A stretch of 64,000 bases of DNA from Coptis chinensis (lineage: Eukaryota > Streptophyta > Magnoliopsida > Ranunculales > Ranunculaceae). The notes under the pieces were generated by a model. It saw only the letters and a program-made list of their open reading frames with translations. It had not been told where the DNA came from and did not search any database. The DNA lies in the NCBI GenBank assembly GCA_015680905.1, contig CM027377.1, positions 55,325,501 to 55,389,500 on the forward strand, read 5' to 3'. This document shows, in pieces, positions 11,701 through 22,413 of the stretch. A program made the translations under genes and the position numbers. The first letter of the stretch is position 1. Every line of letters begins with the position of its first letter.

Positions 11701-13042
11701 TTACGAGTCCATCTGGGACTCTTTTTCACGATGAGCATCGTATGCTATTTTTCATCACCATGGTATCGCGGACATCGTAAATTATTTAGCGGCTGATGTT
11801 ATGCCTTATAATTGGTCAAGAAATGAGCGTAAGAAGTTCTTGGCGAGTCAAGTTATACTCTTTGGGATGAGCCCTACCTTTTTAAGTATTGTGCGGATCA
11901 GATTATTCGTTGCGTTGCATTCCCGGTGGGAATATAATGAAGTTCTATCGTTCGCCATGACAAAGAGTGTGGTGGCCACTTTAGTGGAATGAAAACAGCC
12001 GCTAAAGTTCTTCAATGTGGATTTTATTGGCCTACCTTTTTAAGGATGCCCAAGTGCATTGCAAGGCGTGTATTCGTTGCCAACAACTTGGGCGAATCCT
12101 GGCGTAATATGATGCCATTAAATCCAATCTTGATAGTAGAAATTTTTGATGTTTGGGGTATTGATTTCATGGGCCCTTTCCTGTTTCCCATGGTTATATT
12201 TATATTCTAGTTGCCGTGGACTCGTGTCTAAATGGATAGAGGCCCTAGCTTGCGTAGCAATGACCATAAGACCATTGTATTTTTTATTAAAGAATATATT
12301 TTCTGTCGGTTTGGCATTCCTAAAGCCATCATTAGTGATGGTGGAACACATTTTTGCAACAGAGTTGTTGCATCCCTAGTGAAAAAGTATGGAGTTACAC
12401 ACAAAGTAGCAACTCCTTATCATCCACAAACTAGCGGCCAAGTAGAAGTTTCTAATAGGGAAATCAAAAGATTTTTAGAAACAACAATAAACCCCGATAG
12501 GAAAGATTTGGTGAAGCGTCTATCGGATGCCTTATGGGCATATAGAACTGCTTTCAAAACTCCTATAGGTATGTCTCCCTTTAGACTTGTATTTGGGAAA
12601 CCATGTCATTTGCCCGTTGAATTAGAGCACCGTGCTCTGTGGGCTATAAAAAGCCTTAACTTCAATATTGATGAGGCGGGTGTCAAACGCAAGTTACAAT
12701 TAAATGAGCTTGAAGAAATCCGTAGCGATTCTTACGATCTCACGAAGGATTATAAAGCTAACATGAAACGTGTTCATGATAAGCATATCTTGCACAAAGA
12801 GTTTGTGGTCGGACAAAAGGTTTTGCTTTACAACTCCGTCTACATATTTTCCCGGGAAACTAAAACCCGTTGGTGCGGTCCTTTTCTCGTTCTTGAAGTC
12901 ACCCCCTTACGGGGCAATTACCTTGGTAAATCCCAAGGACAACAGTACCTTTCAAGTTAACGGTCAACGATTAAAACATTTTCACGAACCCGTCCCGATA
13001 TAGAGGAAGTCCTTTACACGGGACCCTATCTATGAGGAATGA
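11701..13042 (+). pseudogene. Integrase of Athila element A (broken)
   Basis: The integrase inserts the cDNA into the genome. The zinc-binding region lies near 11950-12090 with frame breaks. The catalytic core reads [12 protein letters not shown] near 12145-12180, then SDGGTHF and [11 protein letters not shown] inside the long open frame 12232-12960, keeping D and E 35 residues apart. The C-terminal part ends in a frameshifted copy of the element C tail, with a stop at 13040-13042. The upstream core is in a different frame from the long open piece. Confidence 0.87.
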
Positions 13043-13255
13043 CCCTTGTCATTGGTGTACTTCCTTTCACTTCCATTTAATGGTAAGTGCACCATTAAGG
13101 TAACGGGCCCTCCCTATGGAGTGTGTGGCTGTAAGTACGGATCCTAAGTCCACGGTTCACATATTTCACGTTTTTCCACTCTTGCATGTTTTCTCGGATT
13201 TTTTTGAGTCATGTTTCTATGGTGTGAATTATGTCTTTATTTGCTTATTGTTTTT

Positions 13256-13294
<39 letters not shown>

Positions 13295-14093
13295 ATAATA
13301 ATAATAATAATAGTTGTTTTCATTTTTAGATATAGATATATATCTAAACCCATAAAACTAGCAATCCAACAAGTCTTGGGAATCTGACTTTAAACGACCC
13401 ATGTTAAAACAAATTTTGTGTTTAAAAATTTGTTTGGGGGGTGGGAAATCAGTCTTTCCATCCGGATTGCTCGAACTTTCCATTTGTGTTGCTTAGGTCC
13501 ATTAGTATACTTCATTGGGGTTGACGTCATCTAATTTAGAGTTCATTCGTTCGCATAACTTACGTCACACACGCACTTCGAGGCGTTTTTCCACACTCTT
13601 ATACGTCACCCATGGTTAGAATTGAGTGTTTTATGGATCATTGGATTGGAAATTCTCTCTGATCATTTCCATAACTCATTCGCCAAAATCGGACCGATAA
13701 CAAAGTGGCAAATTGAATTTGAAATTACGAAAAATTCGAAAAATTTGAATTCAAATTGGGTTTGGGCCCAAGCCAACGACGCCAATCGTGCGTCTCCTTC
13801 CTTCCAAAAAACGCAGTGTTTCCTATTCCACTCCGCCCGGCTACCATGGTTTAAAACAAACCCTAAACCAAATAAAAAAAAAAAGAAAATAAAAACCGAA
13901 CTACACTCACGCCAAGTAATTCAATCCAACTGAAATCTTCTTCAAACCATTACCACAAACTACCCCAACAATTTTACAACTCCGAAAACAACCACCGTAA
14001 CCACCACCGCCACCACCATTGTTTCTCGTTGTTTTTTATCAAACTCGCCTCCCCCACAGGCTACAAAAACCATTAGTTATCTAAGAAACTTCA
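13043..14093 (+). other. Spacer between integrase and ORF-A in element A
   Basis: About 1 kb without a convincing gene. It starts with a block conserved in all three copies (GGGCCCTCCCTATGGAGTG near 13108) and contains a run of about 33 A plus an AAT repeat at 13257-13311. It ends in a C- and A-rich leader-like stretch just before ORF-A. The 103-codon open frame at 13622-13933 is not conserved in element C. Confidence 0.6.
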
Positions 14094-15257
14094 ATGGCGC
14101 TACGACGAAGAATGTTGCCGGAGCACGCGTTTGAGGCCGACCATTTCGCACCATTTTACGACGCTAATATGATTAAGAGGGATTGGAACGGATTGTGGTA
14201 TTCGACAGAGGAGTTCTATCACTATGATTTGGTAGAACAGTTTTATAAGAAACGAGAATTGGAGGGAAATAGGATTTTCATTAGGATAGCAGGAACGAGG
14301 AGGGAAGTAACGAGACAGTTGTTGGCTGAGCTATTAGGAATCACCAGTAACCAACCTAGATATCGACCATTCGGGAATCGATTATCTTTGGAGTTCCTGC
14401 TTTGATGAAAGATACGGTCATAGAGGGTGAATACAATACGATATCTCATTCGTTAAGCGGGACGACCACGAGAACCAATCAACCGGGCAGTAGCTCGGTG
14501 GATTGGTAGGAACGCCCTCGGGGAAAGACAAAGTCGGCGACATCGGACTTGATGTCCGCGACATTCTGGATTTTGCAAGCGAATGAGTGTAATTTCTGCA
14601 TCCTCGGTTTAATTTTGAATGTGATTGGAGGAGTGGGAAAGAGCATGGCACCTCTTCCCGTATTGATTACTAAGATCATGCTCTCTCATTTTAATTTGTC
14701 GCAAAATCTGCTCCTATTAAGATCAAATTGTATTCTAATGCAAGTATTTATAAGGAATGCATCCAAGAGACTTGGCCGTTGTCTGCAGAGGATGAAGTTG
14801 ATTCGGATAATAAAGGGGAAGATATGACATGGTTGGTTGAGGATAATTTCGATAGTCATACTTCTAATTTAGAGCGAATGATAATCGCAAAAACTGGTTT
14901 TGCGATCGCGGTTATCGTATCGTGAAGATATCCGACATAGACAAATTGTAATTGAAATAAGCAAAACGAACTTTCAGACGAGAGTTGAAATGCTCGAAAG
15001 GGTCGAGGGAAGATATCTTGTCTAAATTGGAGATTATCCACCGAATCACCAAGCCCGGTAGATGAAGACTCAAGATCGAGATGGGAAGGTAGCTTGTTCG
15101 GGATAGAGATGCTACGACGTGATGCCACTCGTGGATGAGTCTCTCTCTGACCGAAACCGAGAGGCATGAGCGTCGTCGCCCAAGCAGCCGGATGGCTCAA
15201 GCCATTCTTCACCACGAACCGTCTCCATCTCAGGGACCATCTTCTTCACACGCCTAG
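14094..15257 (+). pseudogene. ORF-A accessory protein of element A (broken)
   Basis: The first of two open frames downstream of integrase. It begins MALRRRMLPEHAFEADHFAPFYD and keeps WNGLWYSTEEFYHYDLVEQFYKKRELEG, then GTRREVTRQLLAELLGIT (open to 14405). Shifted frames continue with NFCILGLILNVIGGVGKSMAPLPVLITKIM near 14595-14680 and end at a stop at 15255-15257. The layout (small helical N-terminal domain, PLPVLITKIM segment, coiled-coil-like region, Ser-rich tail) resembles the plant transposon protein domain seen in other Athila/Tat elements. That assignment is inference and its function is unknown. The codon run is broken at least three times. Confidence 0.65.
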
Positions 15258-15664
15258 GTGTTCACCATCAGTTGTGTCCTGTTATTTCATTGTTTTTTAT
15301 TGTTTTGTTAGTGGAATTTTATTTCAGTAGTTAGATTTAAATATTAAGTTGTTTGTTTTAGATTGCTTGGATTTCATATTATTTTAATATAATTTATTTT
15401 GATCATCTTTCGTAAGGTTGTCTTGGAGTAAAAGTTGAAAATTAGGCCGATAACGGCATATCTATGATTTTTTTTGTAGTGGTAGCATGATATGTAGGAG
15501 AGTTTAGAAGTTACTATTCTAAACCAAGTTTAAAAGATACCAGGGTTGTTAGGAAATCAAAACTATGGTTAGTTTTTCGTTTTTCGGGTTTGGCAGTTTT
15601 CTATTTCGAAAATTGCCTTAAAACAATTTGGCAACTTGCCGATTCGTTTTGGAAACCCAGAACC
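15258..15664 (+). other. Spacer between ORF-A and the ORF-B leader in element A
   Basis: AT-rich sequence with no coding potential that I can see. It is shared with 59497-59995 of element C. The last 60 bases (CGGGTTTGGCAG and GCAACTTGCCGATTCG words) are conserved in all three copies and lead into the TATA-like box. Confidence 0.5.
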
Positions 15665-15672
15665 TATTTAAA
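15665..15672 (+). promoter_or_regulatory. TATA-like box before ORF-B (element A)
   Basis: TATTTAAA lies 420 bases before the ORF-B ATG and is followed by a C- and A-rich leader. The same position holds TATTTAAA in element C (59996-60003) and TATAAA in element B (31916-31911). This conservation suggests a separate promoter, although transcription is not shown. Confidence 0.45.
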
Positions 15673-15784
15673 CTTCCATCATTCTACACTCACAACCCAC
15701 ACTACACCCCACAATCATCTCTCACCTTTCACTCCAAGCTTTTTCTTCTTGTTTTTCTTGTAAACTCGGTTTTGCCAGCACTTC

Positions 15785-15950
15785 TACGAAGCGCCACGCT
15801 CGGTAAAGAGCGCTGCGCTCTATACACCGCCATAATTTTTTTTTCAGCTGGCGCTGGCCAAGCAGAGCGCGACTCGCCCTACAACACTGTAAATCGAAAA
15901 ATCTCACGAGCGCGCCCGCGCCCAAGCAGAGCGCGACCCGCGCCCAAACA
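15785..15950 (+). repeat. GC-rich hairpin array in the ORF-B leader of element A
   Basis: Units start at 15808, 15865, 15908 and 15929, for example GAGCGCGACCCGCGCCC at 15929-15945. Each unit can fold into a short GCGCG/CGCGC stem. The spacer AACACTGTAA-TTCCAAAA recurs between them. The array lies in the leader between the TATA-like box and the ORF-B ATG. Confidence 0.7.
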
Positions 15951-16084
15951 CTGTAATTCCAAAACCCTAGGAGCCACTTCTCTATATATGAAGCGCAGCC
16001 AGGCCCCTCCTCCGTATAAGGTGAATTCCGATTTTCTTAGGTTTCTTCCAGGTTTTCGCAGCTGTTCTCTGGGTAGTTTTTGAG

Positions 16085-16991
16085 ATGACACCTCCTATAG
16101 TGATTCCTGAACAGTCATTTGAAGACTTGATGGGAACCGATACCTATGGAGCATCGTTCCGCGAGCGGATCGTGCAGTTAGGATGGCGGCATCTTCTGGT
16201 GAGTGATGACGATTCTTTTTCACCTAAGCTAACTGAATTCTTCTATAATAATATTACTTTTTTTGTACCCAAGAAGGAGAACAAAAATTTTCCCTTGCTA
16301 TTGATGGCACGACTATGGAATTGATAAGCAATTGATAGCTTTGGTTTCGGGGTTGCCATTACGACGACCTATGCACACGTGGGGATATATGACAGATAAC
16401 TCATACCTATATGAATATGCCTATTTCCATGAGTATTATGGGGGAGGGGTGTTTCGTATCATGGACCAAGACCAATATAACATCGCCCTGAGTAGCCTAT
16501 CGCTGAATGTAGGCACAACCATGTTGTTCATCATGATGAACATTCTAGGAACGGCGGTTTATACGCCAATAATATCATTTGGTGACGTTTTTTCCTTGCT
16601 TTTAATTGAGGGCGTCGTCGGTATGACATTCCCCGAAGTTTTAGTTGCTACTCTGAGGCGAGGCCATACCTTGAGGCATAAGTACCTTCTTATGCCTGTC
16701 TTGGTTTGCCGCATTATGCGCGCTTGCCTACCCATATTCTGTACACAGTACACAGATTGGGAAAGGGTCGAAACCATGAGACCCACCAATCGTGTGGTAA
16801 GATCATTCCGAGCCATGACTTGGCCGGGATGGCAGGTGCAACCACATTTGGTTGCCCCTTACACCCCATCAGACCAAGTAACACTAGAGAGGTTAGCACT
16901 AGTTGATGATACACGACGGAAGGCGTGGCAAGTTGTTATGGCATGGCAGGATGCGAAAGAACCTCATATAGAAGAGGAGGATGACGAGTAA
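16085..16991 (+). pseudogene. ORF-B accessory protein of element A (one frame break)
   Basis: The second open frame downstream of integrase, about 300 residues. It starts MTPPIVIPEQSFEDLMGTD at 16085. A frameshift near 16310 separates it from the rest (16332-16991), which reads LVSGLPLRRPMHTWGYMTDN, YFHEYYGGGVFRIMDQDQY, SLSLNVGTTMLFIMMNILG and RHKYLLMPVLVCRIMRACLP. It ends in an acidic tail, EEEDDE, with a stop at 16989-16991. There is no signal peptide; one hydrophobic stretch around TTMLFIMMNILG could be buried or membrane-associated. It is conserved in elements B and C. It is not recognisable as an envelope protein and the role is unknown. Confidence 0.7.
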
Positions 16992-18804
16992 ATGCTGGGG
17001 TGCAGGTAAGTTTTTAGTTAAGTTAGTGTCTGCTTATGTCCCAAGCAATTTCATTCTGTTAACCCCATAATGGGTGGAACTCTTATAGAGTTGCGTCAGT
17101 TTTTTTATATTACTATATTTGTATGTTTTAACCTTGTTTTGCAGATGTTCCTGAATTTCACGCGCTTCAATGGTATTTTTCCTACCCTCTTTATTTAAAT
17201 GCTTTGAGGACAAAGCATGCTTCTTGTTTGGGGGGCATAGAAACACGTGTAATTAAGACATCTGTTAGGATATAGATATGTATAATATGCACTTGTTTTC
17301 TAGTTAAAATTTCAAAAATTCAAAAATATAAATAAAAAAGTATGCTATACACTTTGGAATATTGGTATTGTTTTCTTTCTCTATGCTCTTAACAATTTAA
17401 AAGTCTCACATAGCTTTTGCGTCAGAATAATTGTTAGAAACTTAGGTTAATATGTAGGTAATAATCTTTGCATCTATCTATAAATTTATTACATGAGTAT
17501 CTATGATTGTTAGCAGTAAGTTTATGAAATCTAGGCTAGAGTACTTATTCTACAAATCCTGTGAGAATATAGCCTAAAGCCTTATATGAGCGAAACATTT
17601 GAGAAATGACACAAGGGAGAAGTAAAATCCGGATAGAGAAATCACACGTCCACTTGCTTGATCACTAAACCATATCCTAAGTGAGAATTTAGGCCCTCTT
17701 TCGATCGATATAGCCAGAAATTCAAACCTATGAATTAGTTTCGCTAGTAAGCCCCTCGAGCCTTTCCTTAGCCTTTCATAAACCAAAATTCCTTTACCCT
17801 GTTACAAAAACAAAACAAAATAAAAATATAAATCAACCTACCCAATTTAGAATAAGTCTGAGAATAGAATGAGGAAGAAAGAAAAAGAGAAAAACCTGTG
17901 TAAACAAAAATTAGTAGTTGCTTCAGAAAAAGAAAAGAAGTTTCCATCCAAGAAAGGAAAAAAAAATAGAAATAAATAAAAACTCCAAAAATAGAATAAA
18001 AGGGAGTCAAAAGCCAAAGAAAAGAAAAAGAAAAAATATGGCTAAGGATGAAAACAAAGTATAGAAGGCAAAAGAAAATAACAAGGTTTCTCTAAGTTAC
18101 ATAATATGAAGACTCTATTATCTCAGACTTGTCCTTTTGAATATCCATTTCCTTCCTTCTTAAACCATCTCCTAATCCCCGCAACACCTAATAAAGACCT
18201 CTAGCTCAGTTAGGAATAGGTTAGTGTGATAGTAAGTGGTAGATGTGTTTGATCGACTCCAGCTTCCTTGTGTGTCATTGAGATTGTAAGGTAAAGTGTG
18301 CCCACTGCACACTGGAGTAGCGAAACTTGAGTGGAAAAATCAGAGTGGTTTTTGTCTTGACATTTATGTGAGGACCTACTTAAGGACGCTATTCCGAGTT
18401 TTCAGAAACGGACCTGCTATTACATTTCATAGTATTACTCATTGTTATATGTTTATTTTAGATGATTGATTATTATGCATATATTAGCTTAGGGTTCTGA
18501 CTGGGTTATTCTTATGTATTTGCTAGTGAGATGTATAGATAGTTGAGACATGAATGAGAAAACAATAGTTTTATTTCTTAGTCGTTGTAGTATAGATGAA
18601 GTTTGTGAGTACCTTCATCTGAAAAAACTCACGAGGCTATAACTTCGTCCACTAGGGAATTCCTAGTGGTTTAAGGCCTTGTTGCATATGGTCAATGCAA
18701 TCGCGACTCAGTGGAGAGGCAGAGTAGATAGAACTCCATTTTTGGTCACTTATGCTAATTTCTCATATTTGCTTGAGGACAAGCAAAATGCTGTTTGGGG
18801 TGGT
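16992..18804 (+). other. Non-coding 3' internal region and polypurine tract of element A
   Basis: A 1.8 kb stretch without a supported gene, shared with elements B (twice) and C. It includes A-rich tracts around 17800-18050 and a conserved inverted repeat CCACTAGG...CCTAGTGG at 18649-18669. A polypurine tract, TTTGGGGTGGT, directly precedes the 3' LTR; it is the expected plus-strand primer. Confidence 0.7.
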
Positions 18805-20311
18805 TGATAAGAGCCCAAAACTGTAGTTTTTAACCCCTTAGCAGTCATACTTTTAGACCAATTATGTGAGTAATAACTAAGAGTTAATACGATTATTACG
18901 TGTTTTATGTATTTCGGGCTTCAAAGTCAATTATGTGCAGGAATGTGCCACTTTGATGAGATAAAGGAGCAATGGTTGGTTACTAAGGAGTTCGGTGATT
19001 AAAGGCCAAGATTCAAGAAGACAAAGCCTTTGTAAAGCCTGGTCAAAAGATGAAAAGTCAAAGTCCACGCAGCAGAAAACTTGACAAAAAAGAGAACTTC
19101 CGAAGACCATATCTTTGGACTCAGACCTTGGAATTGGGCCTACCTTATGTCAAAACGACCAGCTCGGAAAGAGCTTTCCAATGGACCAAGCCTTGACCCA
19201 ATCAGAGGAGTAAACTGGACGAAAAGTCTCTGCTGAAGCCAACTGCAGCTGAAGAGGCCTTTTGGATTGAAAGAATTGAGTTTTGGGCCCGATCCTCCGC
19301 CCAAAACATGACTCCAAGCCCATGCACGATTTTTGGATCGGAAACATATAAAACCAAAGCTTAGCTCTTTGTTAATGGTAGCTAGTTAGACCTAAAATAA
19401 TATAGATAAATCTAGATCTGTTTTCATTAATTAATTTAAGTTTTAGTTCCATTTTCAGTTCTTGTTTTAGATCAAGTCTTTGAATCATTATTCTTGATTG
19501 ATTAGATAAATAAAAATAGTTATTTTAGCAAGTTGAATTGTGGTATTTCAATTTGTAGATCTAGTTTTAATTATTGTTGGTTACCATTTCTTAGTTGTTA
19601 ATTAGAATTTAATCATTGTTTAGTTTAGATTAAGTAGATTTGAATCTTGATATTATGTTTAGTTATAATAATATGGGAAATGATGTTTTGATGACTCAAG
19701 GCTAAAACATCCATTAGAGGGTTGATGAAGCCTTGATGAAAACTTAGTTGTTTAGTATAGAATCGTTGTAGAATCTATTCCACTTTAGAAGGTCGTGTTT
19801 AAGCCATGAGAATGGGTGGGCTGACCTCACATGCTAGTTAGTACTTGGTAGAAATGCCATGAACACTAGGGATTAGACTCGAAATTCTTCTTGGAAAACG
19901 TAAGAATCGAGATCGACAATCTATACTAGGTTATTAAGTTGGATTCGAGGTGGATTTAATTCCCCTCTATTTCTTTATCTAGATTCAAACAATCGTATTT
20001 CCGTAGCTTTCATAGATTAACTTTAGTTTATATTTTATCTTGTTATTTATTATATCTTGTTATTTAAATTAACGCGTCTTGTTAGCATAACATTTCGTAA
20101 AGCTCTCATTAGACTTAAGACTGATTTCTTAGACTTAGAAAACAATCCATGCTAGGGAACTAGGAGTGGAACGAACTTCCTACTCCACTTAGTGCAATTC
20201 GCATCGAGAGTAGAAGCTTTGATAATTGAGATTAAAAGATCAGTTTTAGTTTACTTACGTTTTGAATTCATCGTTCATTTCGTAGGTAAACTATTCATTT
20301 TACATTTATCA
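18805..20311 (+). repeat. 3' LTR of Athila element A
   Basis: 1507 bases, from TGATAAGAGCCC to TTTATCA, matching the 5' LTR with scattered substitutions and small indels. It starts right after the polypurine tract and ends at the right half of the foldback element. Confidence 0.93.
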
Positions 20312-20767
20312 TAACACTATTCACGTGAACAGTGATTTAACTATTCATGTGAACAATTTTTTTTAAAAAATCTTTAATCAATCTAAAAAATTAATTCTTT
20401 AATGAAAAATAATAATAAAACATTATTCACATGAACAGTGTTTTTTGTGATAATCTAATTTTTAAGATTGATTAAAAAACACTATTCACATGAATAGTAT
20501 TTTTATTATTTTTCAATAAAGAATTAGTTTTTAAGATTGATTTTAAAAAAAATGGTCACGTGAATAGTGAAAACACTGTTCATATGAATAGTACTGTGTG
20601 AATAGTGCTAACGCCGTTAGTGAAATTGGACAGAATTGGATGGAAAATTAATTAATGTACTAAATTGAAACTTCGTGGTACGAATAGGCGAGAAACAAAG
20701 TTCGGGTACCATTTAGGAAAAAAACGAAAGTTCGTCGTACTAAATAGTCATAAACTCTTCAAAGCAA
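20312..20767 (+). repeat. Right part of the Mutator-type foldback element with target duplication
   Basis: The inverted arm (about 20570-20757) mirrors 5225-5406. The loop part (20312-20600) contains many copies of a short near-palindrome of the type CTATTCACGTGAATAG, in both orientations. The 10-base duplication is at 20758-20767. No coding sequence is present. Confidence 0.72.
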
Positions 20768-21002
20768 CTTAAGCAACTTGTATTCAATCTTGTTCATTTA
20801 GTTATTAAGCAACCACATCATTTACATACATGTTCTTGAGCCAATTAATCCAAGTTTTTCATGTTTTAATCCTTTCTCATAAGATAACTAGTGTTTTCCA
20901 CCATTAGAAGGTTTAGAGAGAGATTTTTTAACCATCAAACCGGCCATTCCTCCAAACAAAGGATTTAAGATGAACAACACAACCCTAATCACCACTATTT
21001 CT
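20768..21002 (+). other. Right half of the LTR-like host segment of the foldback element
   Basis: This continues the 4440-5214 segment after the foldback insertion. It is non-coding and runs into the truncated end of the Tat-like pol at about 21003. Its own end was not recognised. Confidence 0.3.
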
Positions 21003-22408
21003 ACTTGATCCCCTTTGATTGTCTCAATTTTCCCGTTGTGTGGGAACTTCAGACATTGATGATAGGTGCTTGGAATAGCTCAGAGTCTGTGCAGCCTGGT
21101 CCTGCCAAAGATCATGTGATAGGGTGTATTAGCTTTTACCACAACAAAGTTTATGATGAGAGTTACTGGACTAGTAGCTACGGGGTAGTTGGATCTCCCC
21201 AACTGTCAGAGCTTTGTCCCCACTAAATCCATATAAGTTGGAGTTGGTGGCGACCATCTCAAAATTAGGAATCTGTAGCTTCTTGAATCCGTTGTAGTAT
21301 AACACATATGCTGAGCTTTCTGGATCAACCAATATGCGATGCAAATCATAATCTCCAAAAGGGATTGTCAGAACAAGTGCATCTTCATTTGGGCTTTGGA
21401 TGCTACAACAATCGACTTCAGTGAAGAGGATAAGCGGATCTTTATGGGGTACCGCATTGACCTGTGCTCCCGTAGTCAGTTCGCTGTTCATGATCCTCAT
21501 TTGCTTGGCGATGCACATTTGATGTTGCGTGCCTTTTTAGTGACCTACCCACTTCGTTTGCTTGCCTTTCCAAAAATCATATTTAGCTGGAGGCGGCCAT
21601 TGAGCGGTCCAGTTCCTGGGCGATCTTGAACTGATGTACTGATCTCCTCAGACTGTACTATATTCGCCTGTTTGTGTGCTACAAACTGCTTCAAATCTCC
21701 CTTTCAATCAGATCTTGTAGTTCATTTTTTAGGGTCCTATAGGCTCTAGTGCTGTGACCCTTACTCTTATAGATCTTGCAGTAGGTCCTTTGGTCTCTAG
21801 TACCCAAAGAGCCTGGCTTAAGTGGAGCTGGCCATTTGAGGTAACTCTGATTCTTGATTGAGTCCAAAACCCCATCTGCCATTTTGTTCAAAGGGGCGAA
21901 GTTTCTGAGCGAAGTTTCTGTCCATTGAGGGAAGAGCTTCTTCAGCTCCTTCCACTCGTGGCTTCTTCTATGGTTTTCTATATAAGCTACTGGTTACATT
22001 CTGGTACTGTCCTCTAAGCATCCGTCCCTTTGATGGGGATTCAGCCCTTTGGCGGCCACGATTACGATCTCTTTTCAACTTTTGAGGGGAAGAGTTACCT
22101 TCTCGAGGGGCTACAAGAGCTGTCCGACTAGCTTTTTTGCTTCCTGACATTTGTTCAAGACATTCTCTTCCCACCCAGCATGAGTCTCAACCCTATCTAG
22201 GAGTTCCTCTAAATCATGAGGTGGTTTCCTGGAGAGGGATCCGAATAAGGCGTTGTTTTCATCCAACCCTTGTTTGAAAGCGATTATGGCAGTCTGTTCA
22301 CTGCAAGACTCTATCTGGATTGAAATTTCCATGAATCATTGCATGTAGGACCTTAATGCTTCTCCGTCCTTTTTCTTGAAGTTGAACAATGCGTCAATAC
22401 GCTTTGGT
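21003..22408 (-). pseudogene. Tat-like gypsy gag C-terminus and protease (fragment)
   Basis: Read on the minus strand from 22408. The end of the gag capsid reads CSEQTAIIAFKQGLDEN then SRKPPHDLEELLDRVETH (22332-22111). A degraded zinc-knuckle area follows (KGHSTRAYRTLKNELQDLIERE, near 21770-21691). The protease region reads EDALVLTIPFGDYDLHRILVDPESSAYVL (21435-21300) and GEIQLP, then in a shifted frame NTPYHMIFGRTRLHRL and PSTYHQCLKFPHNGKI (21125-21010). In relatives the protease core is LVDxGSS; here it reads LVDPESS. The pol gene stops at about 21003, so RT and integrase are lost. The N-terminal gag lies at 39931-40800 beyond Athila element B. Confidence 0.78.
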
Positions 22409-22413
22409 TGGTG

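Larger units (their letters stand above)
5407..20311 (+). mobile_element. Athila element A, full-length degenerate Ty3/gypsy LTR retrotransposon
   Basis: A 14.9 kb element runs from TGATAAGAGCCC at 5407 to CATTTATCA at 20311, with two near-identical LTRs of about 1.5 kb. Flanking 5-mers tagca (5402-5406) and taaca (20312-20316) differ at one base, consistent with an aged target duplication. The order is LTR, primer site, gag, protease, RT, RNase H, integrase, ORF-A, ORF-B, polypurine tract, LTR. RT and integrase motifs and the tRNA-Asp-like primer site place it in the Athila lineage. Almost every open frame is broken, so it could not move without help. Confidence 0.92.

Noticed and set aside
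13622-13933. 103-codon open frame after integrase in element A
   Set aside because: Not conserved in the homologous spacer of element C and ends in a poly-Lys run from an A tract.
15628-16083. 151-codon open frame before ORF-B in element A (and 116 codons at 59949-60299 in C)
   Set aside because: It runs through the TATA-like box and the GC-rich array; the two copies are in different frames beyond the first part, so it is leader sequence.
16559-16914. Minus-strand frames over ORF-B (also 60696-61139)
   Set aside because: Antisense shadows; the sense frame has the conserved motifs in three copies.
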